Source: Paraglaciecola sp030730205 (GTDB lineage: Bacteria > Pseudomonadota > Gammaproteobacteria > Enterobacterales > Alteromonadaceae). Taken from it: DNA of 64,000 nucleotides. Within the stretch, counting starts at the first letter, position 1; each line of letters starts with the position of its first letter. Of this stretch, positions 27,022 to 37,387 are shown piece by piece. The stretch lies in NCBI RefSeq assembly GCF_052119645.1, contig NZ_JBGQOM010000001.1, forward strand, positions 558,001 through 622,000, given 5' to 3'. A program made the translations under genes and the position numbers. The notes under the pieces were generated by a model. That model did not search any database. It saw nothing but the letters and a program-made list of their open reading frames with translations, and had not been told where the DNA came from.

Positions 27022-27266
27022 CTTTGTTTTCCTCTATCTCTTTTTAGTTATTTTCAGCAAAGTAATCTAAACAATTAAAGCGTAAATGTTTAGTTTTGCT
27101 AGTGAAGATTATTGCGAAGTAGAATAATGTCTGATGACGAAACGCAATGTAAATTGAATTAAAGCATCAAGCCTTTGAAATTAAAACTATTTTTTATGAA
27201 TAACTGGGTAGTGATCTTGAGATACGTTAAACTACGGCTGTTCTACACACACTTAGGGTAAAAAAA

Positions 27267-27857
27267 ATGGATACATGGTCGGCTGCCATCACATTATTTC
27301 TTATTATGGATCCTTTGGGTAATCTCCCTATTTTTATGTCTGTATTGAAATCCATTGAGCCAAAAAGAAGGCGAATTGTATTAGTTCGAGAGCTTATATT
27401 TTCCCTCATTATCATGATGATATTCTTGTACAGTGGGCAGGCAGTGCTTAATTTTTTAAGCGTTAAACAAGAAACGGTTAGTATTGCCGGAGGGATCATT
27501 TTGTTTCTGATTGCCCTGAAAATGATATTTCCTCAGCCAGGAGGTGTTACCGGTTTGCCACCGGGAGAAGAGCCATTCATCGTTCCATTGGCTATCCCAA
27601 TGATTGCAGGCCCTTCTATACTTGCTGCACTGATTTTATTGGCCAATCAAGATCACAATCGCATGATGGACTGGACGATTGCTCTTGGTCTGGCTTGGTT
27701 TATATCTGCTACTATTTTGATGTTCTCTGGATTGTTTCATAAATTACTTGGAGAACGCGGTTTAACCGCGATTGAGCGTTTGATGGGCATGATATTAATC
27801 ATGATTTCGATTCAAATGTTACTCGATGGCGTTGGCCAATATTACCAACTACCCTAA
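27267..27857 (+). CDS. yhgN: MarC/YhgN-family membrane protein
   Basis: A 196-aa inner-membrane protein with six hydrophobic segments, typical of the MarC (UPF0056) family and nearly the length of E. coli YhgN. Recognisable segments include FLIMDPLGNLPIF and VPLAIPMIAGPSILAAL, the family's paired re-entrant-like motifs. It is labelled as a putative antibiotic/solute transporter in databases, but its substrate is unknown. It is followed with no gap by yjaG. Confidence 0.9.
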   Translation: MDTWSAAITLFLIMDPLGNLPIFMSVLKSIEPKRRRIVLVRELIFSLIIMMIFLYSGQAVLNFLSVKQETVSIAGGIILFLIALKMIFPQPGGVTGLPPGEEPFIVPLAIPMIAGPSILAALILLANQDHNRMMDWTIALGLAWFISATILMFSGLFHKLLGERGLTAIERLMGMILIMISIQMLLDGVGQYYQLP

Positions 27858-28457
27858 ATGAAGGATTCACCCTTGTTAAAAAAATTAACCGTATTTCAAG
27901 AAGTCAGAGATTTGGAGGGATGGCAAGCGGTTGCTTATGCTGCAACCTTACTTGAAAGAATGCTGCCTAACTATACGCTATTTTGTGAAGTAACCGAATT
28001 TGCCGATCCAAGTCTCTACCGTAATAGCTTAGATGCCATTTGGGATTGGCTGGCATCACCAAAGGCTAAAATAAACTTTACAGCACAATTAGAAAAAATC
28101 GAAACTGCCGTTCCTGATACCGCTGATTTTGATAACTATGGTGTATACCCCGCACTCGATGTCGCCATGTCGATGACAGCTATTATTTTATTGATTCAAG
28201 GTGAGGATCCACAAGGGGCTGTCGTCGTGAGTAAACTGTCTCAAGGTGGCGTTGAAGCATTTATCGAGGCAACCGCTGATGGCGAAATATCAGATGCTGA
28301 AATTAAAGCCCATCCTCTGATGCAGTGGGAAATTGAAGTTCAAAAAGAACTTCTAGTCTTGATAAAAAAACATCCGCATAATGCCTCAACATGCAAACTT
28401 TTAAAAACCTTTGCAACCGAACCAGGAATAAGTAATATTGGCATTGAAATCAATTAG
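27858..28457 (+). CDS. yjaG: DUF416 protein YjaG
   Basis: A 199-aa cytoplasmic protein resembling E. coli YjaG over its full length (LERMLPNYTLFCEVTEF, DNYGVYPALDVAMSM, and the ending SNIGIEIN). Its ATG directly follows the yhgN stop codon, so they are cotranscribed. The function of the family is not known. Confidence 0.88.
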   Translation: MKDSPLLKKLTVFQEVRDLEGWQAVAYAATLLERMLPNYTLFCEVTEFADPSLYRNSLDAIWDWLASPKAKINFTAQLEKIETAVPDTADFDNYGVYPALDVAMSMTAIILLIQGEDPQGAVVVSKLSQGGVEAFIEATADGEISDAEIKAHPLMQWEIEVQKELLVLIKKHPHNASTCKLLKTFATEPGISNIGIEIN

Positions 28458-28496
28458 TTAGTCAATATAAGCATAACTAGTTGTATTTAAAAAACG

Positions 28497-29081
28497 TTAG
28501 TTTTGATAAAGCCGGGCGCAAAGCTGACCGCCCTGCCGCTCTTTAAGGAGCAGCCAGTGAACGGGCACTACATAGTCGGCAGCTTGTTGCTCGCACTCGA
28601 TGTAAATAATGCCAGAAGGCGCTAATACTTGATGCTCATGAATGAGGCGCAAAGTTTCAGGAAGTAAATTTTGGTAAAAAGGCGGATCAAGAAAAATAAT
28701 ATCAAATTGCTGTTTTAGACCTGGTAACACTTGCAAGGCATTGCCTGTTATGACCTTTGCAAGCTCGTTTTCCACTTTTAATTTGACTAAGTTTTGCTGA
28801 ATGTTGGTCACCGCCGCCTTGTCTAACTCTATAAAATCCACATGTTTTGCATAACGAGACAAAGCTTCAAATCCTAGGCCGCCACTGCCCGCAAAAACAT
28901 CAAGGCACCTGGCATTTTGCACATAAGGCATTAGCCAATTGAATAAGGTCTCTTTGTTACGATCCGTTGTAGGTCTGAGTCCTTGCACGTTTGCAACAGG
29001 TAATTTACTGCCGCGCCACCGGCCGCTAATAATCCGGATTGAGCCTGATGGCTGCTTTGATGGTTTTACGCCTCGCTTCAT
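28497..29081 (-). CDS. rsmD: 16S rRNA (guanine966-N2)-methyltransferase
   Basis: A 194-aa SAM-dependent methyltransferase that modifies G966 of 16S rRNA. It has IRIISGRWRGSKLPV, LRPTTDRNKETLFNWL, the SAM motif CLDVFAGSGGLGFEALSR and the catalytic DPPF (FLDPPFYQNLL). The reading frame is open 162 bp further upstream, but that part would run into ftsY. The internal ATG at 29081 gives the normal family length and a proper N-terminus. It is divergent from ftsY, a conserved arrangement. Confidence 0.95.
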   Translation of the reverse strand: MKRGVKPSKQPSGSIRIISGRWRGSKLPVANVQGLRPTTDRNKETLFNWLMPYVQNARCLDVFAGSGGLGFEALSRYAKHVDFIELDKAAVTNIQQNLVKLKVENELAKVITGNALQVLPGLKQQFDIIFLDPPFYQNLLPETLRLIHEHQVLAPSGIIYIECEQQAADYVVPVHWLLLKERQGGQLCARLYQN

Positions 29082-29166
29082 TGGTCTTTGAAATGCTATT
29101 ATTGCCCACACTGAGTAGTAGTTTATCTCAAATAACCCACGAATTTCCCAAGGATTTAGTAAAAAT

Positions 29167-30384
29167 ATGTCAAAGTTTTTTAGCTGGCTAAGTAAAGACA
29201 AAAAGAAAGAAGAGACGTCACAGCCCGTCGAGCCAATTTCCACCGACGATACGGCGACAAAAAATGAACCTGAAGAAGCCCCTGAGCTAGCTGAAATTCA
29301 AAAGGCTGCGGCGCAAGTTTCCGATGATCCAGTGATAGGCAGCAGTGAAAGAACCCTGCCAGTGGTTGAAGAGATGCCGCCAGAGTCGACTGAGGGCGTG
29401 ATAAAAACTGAGGTTGTAGCAAAAGCCCCTGAGGAATTAAGTTTATTTGCGCGTTTAAAAAAGGGTTTATCACGCACTACTGAAAGTATTGGTAGTGGCT
29501 TGGCTAATTTATTTCGCGGTAAAACCATTGATGACGAGCTGTTTGAAGAATTAGAAACTCAACTGCTTATCGCTGACGTTGGCATAACCACCACACGTAA
29601 AATGGTCGCCAAATTAACAGAGAGCGCGGACCGCAAACAACTTAAAGATGCCGATGCCTTGTTTCAATTGCTCAAACAGCAAATGGTCGACATTTTAAGC
29701 GCGGTTGATAACCCACTCACTATTGATGCCGATAAAAAGCCTTATGTCATTTTAATGGTAGGTGTAAACGGTGTAGGTAAAACAACGACTATAGGCAAAA
29801 TGGCTAAACAATTTCAACAGCAAGGCAAAAAGGTCATGCTTGCCGCTGGGGATACCTTTCGTGCAGCGGCCGTAGAGCAATTGCAAGTATGGGGGGAGCG
29901 CAATAATATCCCTGTGGTTGCGCAGCAAAGCGGCGCAGACAGTGCATCTGTTATCTTTGATGCTTTTCAATCAGCAAAGGCCAAAAATATTGATGTGCTT
30001 ATTGCCGACACCGCCGGCCGTCTTCAAAATAAAGACCACTTAATGGAAGAGCTCAAAAAAGTGGTTCGTGTCATGAAGAAAATTGATCCACAAGCGCCTC
30101 ATGAAATCATGCTGACCTTAGATGCTGGTACAGGGCAAAATGCACTCAGTCAAACCAAGCTTTTCAATGAAGCGGTTGGCTTAAGCGGTTTGACACTAAC
30201 AAAACTTGATGGCACAGCAAAGGGCGGAGTCATTTTTGCGATTGCTGATCAGTTTCCAATACCCATTCGTTACATTGGTGTGGGTGAAGGTATAGAAGAT
30301 CTGCGCCCCTTCAACAGTAAAGAGTTTGTTGAAGCACTTTTTTCAGGTAATGAAAAAACACAATCAAAACAGAAACACCATTAA
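29167..30384 (+). CDS. ftsY: Signal recognition particle receptor FtsY
   Basis: A 405-aa GTPase docking the SRP-ribosome complex at the inner membrane. The N-terminal 95 residues are acidic and low-complexity (membrane-binding A domain). The N domain follows, then the G domain with GVNGVGKTTTIGK, DTFRAAAVEQL, DTAGRLQNK and TKLDGTAKGG. AAGGA precedes ATG 29167. It leads the ftsY-ftsE-ftsX operon. Confidence 0.97.
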   Translation: MSKFFSWLSKDKKKEETSQPVEPISTDDTATKNEPEEAPELAEIQKAAAQVSDDPVIGSSERTLPVVEEMPPESTEGVIKTEVVAKAPEELSLFARLKKGLSRTTESIGSGLANLFRGKTIDDELFEELETQLLIADVGITTTRKMVAKLTESADRKQLKDADALFQLLKQQMVDILSAVDNPLTIDADKKPYVILMVGVNGVGKTTTIGKMAKQFQQQGKKVMLAAGDTFRAAAVEQLQVWGERNNIPVVAQQSGADSASVIFDAFQSAKAKNIDVLIADTAGRLQNKDHLMEELKKVVRVMKKIDPQAPHEIMLTLDAGTGQNALSQTKLFNEAVGLSGLTLTKLDGTAKGGVIFAIADQFPIPIRYIGVGEGIEDLRPFNSKEFVEALFSGNEKTQSKQKHH

Positions 30385-30389
30385 ACACT

Positions 30390-31085
30390 ATGATTAAATT
30401 TGAGCAGGTTAGCAAAACATACGCTGGGGGTCAGCAAGCCTTACGCAAAGTTGACTTTCATATTGAGCCTGGAGAAATGGCTTTTTTAACGGGTCACTCT
30501 GGCGCAGGTAAAAGTACTATCCTGAAATTAATTAGCATTATGGAACGTCCAACTGTGGGCAAGGTGCTAATTAATGGCCACGACCTGAGCAATATTTCCC
30601 GCAAGCAAATTGCCTACATCAGACGCGACATTGGGATGATATTTCAAAGCCACCAACTTTTGATGGATAAGTCGGTTTACGATAACGTTGCCTTGCCATT
30701 GGTCATCGAAGGTTATTCACACAAAGAAATCACCAAACGTGTGCATGCCTCTTTGGAATTAGTCGGTTTGCGAGACAAGATTAAGAATATTCCCATCACC
30801 TTGTCCGGCGGTGAACAACAAAGAGTTGGAATAGCCCGTGCCATTGTCAATAAACCCCCTCTATTATTAGCGGATGAGCCTACTGGTAACTTAGATCCTA
30901 AGCTATCAATGGAGATCATTAAACTGTTTGAAAATTTTAATCAGGCGGGTGTATCCGTATTTATTGCTACCCATGACTTGGGCCTCATAGCACGCATGAA
31001 ATACCGCACATTGACCCTGAAAAATGGTCAGATGATTACCGACGGGTTGACTGAAGAGATGCCTGAAAATGATTTTTATGGCTAA
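30390..31085 (+). CDS. ftsE: Cell division ATP-binding protein FtsE
   Basis: A 231-aa ABC ATPase that works with FtsX at the septum to activate peptidoglycan hydrolases. The Walker A is GHSGAGKST, the signature is LSGGEQQRVGIARA, the Walker B is LLLADEPTGNLD, and the H-loop is ATHD. It begins 6 bp after ftsY. Confidence 0.97.
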   Translation: MIKFEQVSKTYAGGQQALRKVDFHIEPGEMAFLTGHSGAGKSTILKLISIMERPTVGKVLINGHDLSNISRKQIAYIRRDIGMIFQSHQLLMDKSVYDNVALPLVIEGYSHKEITKRVHASLELVGLRDKIKNIPITLSGGEQQRVGIARAIVNKPPLLLADEPTGNLDPKLSMEIIKLFENFNQAGVSVFIATHDLGLIARMKYRTLTLKNGQMITDGLTEEMPENDFYG

Positions 31086-31127
31086 GTGTCAGCAACACAA
31101 CAGATTAAAACAGGAGAGAAGCTAACC

Positions 31128-32108
31128 ATGAGTATCTTATTCAAAGGACGCGCTCAAGGTGCTCAAATATCACACGTTTCTGCCATACAACGGTTTTTAA
31201 TGTTTTTTGTGAGTCATCTGCGCCAAGCCTTAGGTAGCTTGGGTGAGTTATGGCGTTCAAGAATTTCGTCAATCATGACAATAGGCGTGTTAGGCCTGAG
31301 CATTACCCTACCTAGCACGCTCTATGTGATGGTAAAGAATGCCGAAAATATCAGCTCTGGCTGGCAACAAGCCTCTGAAATATCTTTGTTTTTAAAGCAA
31401 GATATTAATCAAAGTGATATCAACCAATTATTGAAGCGCATTCAGCTTTGGCCCGAAATAGACACCATTCATTTTATTCCGGCCGATGAGGCTTTACAGG
31501 AATTTAAGCAGCTATCAGGCTTTGGAGATGCCATTGCGTATTTAGATAAAAACCCTTTACCTAATGTTGTTTTAGTCATACCGACTGAAAGACATGCGGG
31601 CCCTACGGCGGCCCGTTTGCTGCTAGAAAAACTTCGCAAAGAAAGAGAAGTCGATATTGGCAAACTCGATATCGAATGGCTAGAACGTCTGCACGCCCTA
31701 CTAAACGTGGCACAAGAACTTGTTACAGTCATTGCCATCTTACTGTTTTTAGCAGTGGTATTAATCATTGGCAATACAATAAGATTGAATATTCTTAATA
31801 AAAAAGACGAGATTTTAGTTATGAAATTAGTCGGCGCAACGGATGCATTTATTCAGCGTCCTTTCTTATATACTGGATTTTGGTACGGATTATTGGGGGG
31901 CGTATTGGCTTGGATGGCAGTGATACTCTTATTATGGTGGATGAGCAGCAGCATTTCAGCAGTGAGTGAACTCTATCAGAAAAACTTTAATCTGACCGGC
32001 ATAGACGGTGGCACCTTGTTAATTATGTTGTCTGTTTCGGTTTTCTTAGGTCTAAGCGGCTCATTGCTCTCAGTTAAACGGTATGTAAGTGCTATTGAGC
32101 CCAAATAA
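31128..32108 (+). CDS. ftsX: Cell division protein FtsX
   Basis: A membrane partner of FtsE (326 aa from this start) with four hydrophobic segments and a periplasmic domain (about 80-190) that contacts murein hydrolase activators. ATG 31128 is preceded by AGGAG at 11 nt. A GTG immediately after the ftsE stop (31086) would add 14 residues but has no ribosome binding site, so it is the less likely start. rpoH, which often follows ftsX in gammaproteobacteria, is not present. Confidence 0.93.
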   Translation: MSILFKGRAQGAQISHVSAIQRFLMFFVSHLRQALGSLGELWRSRISSIMTIGVLGLSITLPSTLYVMVKNAENISSGWQQASEISLFLKQDINQSDINQLLKRIQLWPEIDTIHFIPADEALQEFKQLSGFGDAIAYLDKNPLPNVVLVIPTERHAGPTAARLLLEKLRKEREVDIGKLDIEWLERLHALLNVAQELVTVIAILLFLAVVLIIGNTIRLNILNKKDEILVMKLVGATDAFIQRPFLYTGFWYGLLGGVLAWMAVILLLWWMSSSISAVSELYQKNFNLTGIDGGTLLIMLSVSVFLGLSGSLLSVKRYVSAIEPK

Positions 32109-32124
32109 AGCATAAGAATGTTAT

Positions 32125-33708
32125 TTATAGACCCGATAAGCCCAAATAGCGCTCTTCTACTTTTTTCAGATCAGTAATAAAGGGCTCTAATTTGATAACA
32201 AGCTGTTGCTGAGTATTAAATTTGGGCCAAGGGAGTAAATGTTCTCCGTTGGGATTACCGGATTTAATAAAATTAATGAAATACTGCTGCGCCATAGTAG
32301 ATACCTCAAAGTCTTCTTTTTCCCACTCGTAAATGGGGTTGGTATCTAAGTTTCCTAATACGTACTCAATTTCAGCAGAATGCACCGCCCCCATATCAGA
32401 TATTTCCTGACGCTGACCTCTATTGTAAATTGATTTCATGGCCGGTCGTATATGGTCATAAAGGTAGTAGTACGAGTCAGCAGAGCCATAAGTGGTTGCT
32501 GCATTAATCCACTTCCACGTAGACTCGCTGATGAAGCGATCACTCATCAAGTCTTGCGCTGCCCGTTTAAGCTCTTCTGTGCTTTCACCTGAATACAAGG
32601 CGGCAATCTTCCTAAAATTATCGGGATAAAGTTTTTGTAAGGCCAGCAGGTAGTTTTCTTGAGTCACTTCTTCTTCGCCAAATAATTGTTGATAACTACC
32701 TTCTTGAGAATTGACCCCAGCCAACACTGGCACATCAGCAAATTTTTTGGTTTCGAACAATTTTTGTGGGGTATCAGTGAGGAATTTACCGTCTATTGTG
32801 GGCAGCAACTGTTGATATCCGGCTTGAGTTGCGCGCTTTAATAACTCATCTGCGGGCAAGGCGCGCAACGCGGCAATACTCAGATCCTCACCCTCGAGTA
32901 CCGCTTCCGCAAGCGCTAAACCTTGACTTTCACTTTGGGCTAAAGATGACACAAAACGCCCCATAATAGAGCCACTTTCTCCGATGACACCATGAATATG
33001 CGGGATAGACTTTGCAGAAAGGGTTTGAGCGCTAGCAGAAATTGAACCCGCAGACTCGCCTGCAATGGTAATCCGTTTCGGATCGCCGCCAAACGCCGCA
33101 ATATTCTGTGCGACCCAGATGAGGGCCGCTTGTTGATCGAGTAAACCATAATTGCCTGAGCCAGCATAAGCACTTTCGCTGCTCAGCTGTGGATGAGCCA
33201 TAAAACCAAACACACCAAGACGATAATTGACTGTTACTGTGAGAATGCCATTTGATGCCATATCTGCGCCGTCATAACGATTTTCAGAGCCATCACCGGC
33301 AATAAAACCACCGCCATAAAAGTACACCAACACAGGGAATTTTTGCTCTGTGCGCTCCTGAGGCGCCCAAATATTCAAGAATAAGCAATCTTCACTCATA
33401 CCCGACGCACGAAATTGCATATCGCTAAACAGGGGGTTTTGCATACATTTGTGAGCGAAGTCGTCAGCGTTTAGCACACCCCGCCACTTCGTAGCGGGGA
33501 GAGGGGCTTGCCACCGCCTGTCACCAACTGGCGCTTGTGCATAAGGGATCCCTTTAAAAGACACCACTTCCAGTTGAGGAATGAAATGCCCTTTCACTCG
33601 TCCTTGATTGATTTCGATAAAGTTGACTTCAACTTCGTTATGGCTCTGTTCGCAGGCGGATAAACACACCGCAGCTAACATAATAAAAATTCTAGCAACT
33701 TGACGCAT
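32125..33708 (-). CDS. Type B carboxylesterase, lipoprotein
   Basis: A 527-aa alpha/beta-hydrolase. The N-terminus ends in the lipobox CLSAC (near residue 19), so it is probably anchored to a membrane facing the periplasm or outside. Carboxylesterase hallmarks are FKGIPYAQAPVG, SEDCLFLNIW, the oxyanion-hole YFYGGGF and the nucleophile S219 in GESAGS. The acidic member lies in the GVNSQEGSY region, and the histidine is probably in GAVHSAEIEYVLG. The natural ester substrate is unknown. It is convergent with ftsX (17 bp) and 73 bp downstream of parC. Confidence 0.92.
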   Translation of the reverse strand: MRQVARIFIMLAAVCLSACEQSHNEVEVNFIEINQGRVKGHFIPQLEVVSFKGIPYAQAPVGDRRWQAPLPATKWRGVLNADDFAHKCMQNPLFSDMQFRASGMSEDCLFLNIWAPQERTEQKFPVLVYFYGGGFIAGDGSENRYDGADMASNGILTVTVNYRLGVFGFMAHPQLSSESAYAGSGNYGLLDQQAALIWVAQNIAAFGGDPKRITIAGESAGSISASAQTLSAKSIPHIHGVIGESGSIMGRFVSSLAQSESQGLALAEAVLEGEDLSIAALRALPADELLKRATQAGYQQLLPTIDGKFLTDTPQKLFETKKFADVPVLAGVNSQEGSYQQLFGEEEVTQENYLLALQKLYPDNFRKIAALYSGESTEELKRAAQDLMSDRFISESTWKWINAATTYGSADSYYYLYDHIRPAMKSIYNRGQRQEISDMGAVHSAEIEYVLGNLDTNPIYEWEKEDFEVSTMAQQYFINFIKSGNPNGEHLLPWPKFNTQQQLVIKLEPFITDLKKVEERYLGLSGL

Positions 33709-33780
33709 ACCTGTTTTCCCTATTAATCGGTCTTAACACGTAGGCGTTCTAAAACGTGATAAACCGTAAAGTCAAAACAC

Positions 33781-36102
33781 TTATTCAGTGTTATCACCCC
33801 TTGATACCGAATGTTCTTCAGACATATCTGCTGGGTTTGGCGCTGTTTTACTTAATTCAACTTCAACCCCATCCACTCGCTGTAAACCTCGTGGAAGCTT
33901 ATTTCCTCGACGCCCTCGCTCGCCTTGATAGTGACTTAAATCAGCGGCAGATAAACTCATACCCCGTTTACCAGACAATATTTTAATACTGGCACCGTCA
34001 GGTACCACAGTCAGCACCTTGACATACTCTTCTCGCGAAGCAGCTCTAGCCGAGGGGATACTGATCAATTTATTGCCCTTCCCTTTGCCTAGGATGGGAA
34101 GATCGCGAAGGGGAAACATCAACATGCGTCCTTCGCTGGAAATAGCCAAACACCAATCGGATTCTAAGTTGTGAAGGGCTTGTGGCGTTATCACCTTCGC
34201 GCCACTAGACAAAGACAAATACGCTTTACCCGCTTTGTTTTTGCTTACCATGTCACTGAATTGACCCACAAAACCATAACCCGCATCTGAAGCCATTAAA
34301 TATTGCTGCTCATCTTTGCCCATCACCACATGTTCAACGGTTTCACCGCCTACAATGTTGAAACGTCCCGTTAATGGCTCTCCTTGACTTCTGGCTGACG
34401 CCAAACTGTGAGCGTCACAAGAAAAAGTACGACCAGATGAATCAACAAATACGGCTTGTTGATTACTTCGACCTTTAGCGCTGGTTAAATAACTGTCACC
34501 GGCTTTGTAACTTAAGCCTTTCACATCCACATCATGCCCTTTAGCACAGCGTGCCCAGCCTTTTTCAGATAACACCACGGTCACTGACTCTGAAGGCATG
34601 AGCTCTTTTTCACTTAAGGCTTTGGATTCACCACGGGCCACAATAGGTGAACGTCGATCATCCCCGTACAGTTCAGCTGCAGCAAGAATTTCTTTTTTGA
34701 TAAGGGTTTTCAAACGCTGATCAGAACCCAGTAATAGTTGTAATTGATCGCGTTCTAAGGCGAGTTCATCCTGCTCGCCTTTTATTTTCATCTCTTCTAA
34801 TTTGGCCAAATGGCGTAATTTAAGATCAAGGATTGCTTCGGCCTGAATATCAGATAAAGCAAAATGACTCATCAACTCTTGTTTGGGGTGCTCTTCGTAA
34901 CGAATAATTCGAATAACTTCGTCAATATTCAAAAAGGCAATCATTAAACCTTCAAGAATATGCAGTCTTGCTAGTACTTTATCTAAACGGTACTGTAAGC
35001 GGCGCACCACAGTGTCTTTTCTAAACACCAACCATTCACTTAATATTTGCCGCAAGTTTTTCACTTGAGGACGGCCATCCAAGCCAATCATATTGATATT
35101 AACGCGATAGCTTTTTTCTAAATCAGTGGTGGCAAACAAGTGTTGCATCAATTGCTCTACATCGATGCGATTCGAGCGTGGGGTAATCAGCAAACGAGTC
35201 GGGTTTTCATGGTCGGACTCATCACGTAAGTCACTGACCATTGGCAATTTTTTAGCCTGCATCTGCGCCGCTATTTGCTCTAAAATTTTCCCGCCGGACG
35301 CTTGATGGGGCAAAGAAGTAATAATAATATCGCCATTGTCCTCATGATATACCGCACGCATTTTAATAGAGCCGCGACCCGTTTCATAAATCTTAGCAAT
35401 TTCGTCTTTTGGCGTGATGATTTCTGCTTCAGTGGGGTAATCTGGCCCTTGTACAAAGGCTAATAACTCACTCAACTCAGCTTTACTGTTGTCCAATAAC
35501 AAGGCACAAGCATTGGCCACTTCACGCACGTTGTGCGGTGGTATATCGGTAGCCATACCAACTGCGATACCGGTAATACCATTTAACAATATATGAGGTA
35601 AACGTGCAGGTAATACTTTGGGTTCGTCAAGGGTGCCATCAAAGTTTGGTTGCCAATCGACTGTACCTTGGCCGAGTTCAGTCAGCAGCACTTCACTGAA
35701 TTTAGACAAGCGAGATTCGGTATAACGCATGGCTGCAAAAGATTTTGGATCGTCAGGTGCTCCCCAGTTTCCTTGTCCATCAACCAAAGGATATCGATAA
35801 GAAAAAGGTTGTGCCATTAAAACCATGGCTTCGTAACACGCTGAGTCACCATGAGGATGAAACTTACCTAATACGTCACCCACAGTACGGGCAGACTTTT
35901 TGTATTTGGCGTTATTACTTAAACCAAGCTCAGACATGGCATAAACAATACGGCGCTGCACAGGTTTCAAACCGTCACCGATATGCGGTAACGCTCGGTC
36001 CATAATGACGTACATTGAGTAGTTTAGGTAAGACTGCTCAGTGAAGTGACGCATCGCCAACTGTTCGATGCCGTCTTTGTTGATTATCGTATCTTGACTC
36101 AT
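33781..36102 (-). CDS. parC: DNA topoisomerase IV subunit A
   Basis: A 773-aa type IIA topoisomerase subunit that decatenates daughter chromosomes. The catalytic tyrosine is Y127 in AAMRYTESRLS. The quinolone-determining region reads KFHPHGDSACYEAMV with S87 and E91 (E. coli S80 and E84), the drug-sensitive residues. The C-terminal beta-pinwheel domain ends near 735, followed by a hydrophilic tail. parE, often adjacent, is not within the window. Confidence 0.97.
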   Translation of the reverse strand: MSQDTIINKDGIEQLAMRHFTEQSYLNYSMYVIMDRALPHIGDGLKPVQRRIVYAMSELGLSNNAKYKKSARTVGDVLGKFHPHGDSACYEAMVLMAQPFSYRYPLVDGQGNWGAPDDPKSFAAMRYTESRLSKFSEVLLTELGQGTVDWQPNFDGTLDEPKVLPARLPHILLNGITGIAVGMATDIPPHNVREVANACALLLDNSKAELSELLAFVQGPDYPTEAEIITPKDEIAKIYETGRGSIKMRAVYHEDNGDIIITSLPHQASGGKILEQIAAQMQAKKLPMVSDLRDESDHENPTRLLITPRSNRIDVEQLMQHLFATTDLEKSYRVNINMIGLDGRPQVKNLRQILSEWLVFRKDTVVRRLQYRLDKVLARLHILEGLMIAFLNIDEVIRIIRYEEHPKQELMSHFALSDIQAEAILDLKLRHLAKLEEMKIKGEQDELALERDQLQLLLGSDQRLKTLIKKEILAAAELYGDDRRSPIVARGESKALSEKELMPSESVTVVLSEKGWARCAKGHDVDVKGLSYKAGDSYLTSAKGRSNQQAVFVDSSGRTFSCDAHSLASARSQGEPLTGRFNIVGGETVEHVVMGKDEQQYLMASDAGYGFVGQFSDMVSKNKAGKAYLSLSSGAKVITPQALHNLESDWCLAISSEGRMLMFPLRDLPILGKGKGNKLISIPSARAASREEYVKVLTVVPDGASIKILSGKRGMSLSAADLSHYQGERGRRGNKLPRGLQRVDGVEVELSKTAPNPADMSEEHSVSRGDNTE

Positions 36103-36253
36103 ATAAAACTGGGTTCGCTATGTATTGTTATTTTCTATTGAGTAGGGTCGTAGGCTTTTTTCAGCCGTTTGTCGCATATTTGTGCTCACCTTCGTGTTGC
36201 ACAATACGCCATAATGAAAATCTAATACAAGCCTTACACCGCTACAACCTGTT

Positions 36254-37387
36254 TTAAGGCTTTTGGTAGGTTACCCTATAAATCACATTGGCGAAATCAT
36301 CTGCGATTAACATACTACCGTCAGCCATTGTGGTAATAGCAGCGGGGCGGCCCCACGCTGTATTATCATCATTTAACCATCCTTGTACAAAAGGCTCATA
36401 AGCTATGACCTGGCCCGCTTTTACGGACGCCATCATCACCCGATAACCTGACTTTTGAGTGCGATTCCATGAACCATGTTCTGCCACAAACAGGCGATTA
36501 TTCATGGTATTTTCAAACATTGAGCCAGCATAAAAGTGCACACCAAGTGGGGCAACGTGCGCCATCAAATTTAGCTTAGGCACAGTATAGTCAGCCATAT
36601 TTTTATTTTCTCCAAACTCAGGGTCAGCAATACTGCCACCATGAAAATACGGATAGCCAAAATGCTCTCCTAGCGTCTCTACTGCATTTATCTCACAAGG
36701 AGGGATATCATCACCTAACATATCCCGACCATTGTCGCTAAACCAAAACTGTTGCGTTTGTGGATGCCAGTCAAAACCGACACTGTTACGCACGCCTTTA
36801 GCTACCCATTGTTTTTCACCGGTGCTGAGGTTAAAGCGTAAAATCGATGCAAATCTAGGATCATCAAAACGCGCTGTGCCGGTGGTTTCGCATATATTAC
36901 AAGGAGCACCAATAGGCACGTATAGCCAACCATCTGGACCAAAATCAATATATTTCCAGCCATGGTGCTTTTCTGTTGGTAAGCCGCTCACCACAACTTC
37001 AGGTGCAGGTAAGTGAGTATAGTGGGCCTCGATGTCTGTATATTTTAGAATACGATCCACCTCTGCCACATATAAATCGCCATCTCGTATGGCTAAACCA
37101 GAGGGCATGTTCAGATTCTGAGCAATGTTAATCACCCTATCTGCTACACCGTCTTTATCGCTATCAATAACGGCATGCACCACACCCGCTTCACGGCTTC
37201 CAACAAACACAATGCCGCTTTCACTGATCGCCATTTGCCGTGCATTTTTCACTTCATTGGCAAAAATACTGATGTGATAACCTTCGGGTAAAGTGAGTTT
37301 TTCTATTGGTAATGACGTTTGTGCGGCACTACTCACATGGCATATAAACATTGCTGTCAGAGTAATTAAAGATCTTGTAGTTAACAT
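36254..37387 (-). CDS. Exported glucose/sorbosone dehydrogenase-like beta-propeller protein
   Basis: A 377-aa protein with a signal peptide (cleavage near SSAAQT, about residue 22) and a six-bladed propeller of the soluble PQQ sugar dehydrogenase superfamily. Examples include LPEGYHISIFANEV, GIVFVGSREAGVVHAV, WKYIDFGPDGWLYVPIGAPC, RGVRNSVGFDWHP (as KGVRNSVGFDW) and VAEHGSWNRT. CNIC at about 162-165 is a cysteine pair. It is most like the sorbosone dehydrogenase branch; sugar substrate and PQQ dependence are inferred. The gene appears monocistronic. Confidence 0.85.
   Translation of the reverse strand: MLTTRSLITLTAMFICHVSSAAQTSLPIEKLTLPEGYHISIFANEVKNARQMAISESGIVFVGSREAGVVHAVIDSDKDGVADRVINIAQNLNMPSGLAIRDGDLYVAEVDRILKYTDIEAHYTHLPAPEVVVSGLPTEKHHGWKYIDFGPDGWLYVPIGAPCNICETTGTARFDDPRFASILRFNLSTGEKQWVAKGVRNSVGFDWHPQTQQFWFSDNGRDMLGDDIPPCEINAVETLGEHFGYPYFHGGSIADPEFGENKNMADYTVPKLNLMAHVAPLGVHFYAGSMFENTMNNRLFVAEHGSWNRTQKSGYRVMMASVKAGQVIAYEPFVQGWLNDDNTAWGRPAAITTMADGSMLIADDFANVIYRVTYQKP

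Noticed and set aside
29082..29243. Upstream extension of rsmD into ftsY
   Set aside because: The extension lacks family similarity and would overlap the ftsY start; ATG 29081 gives the normal length.
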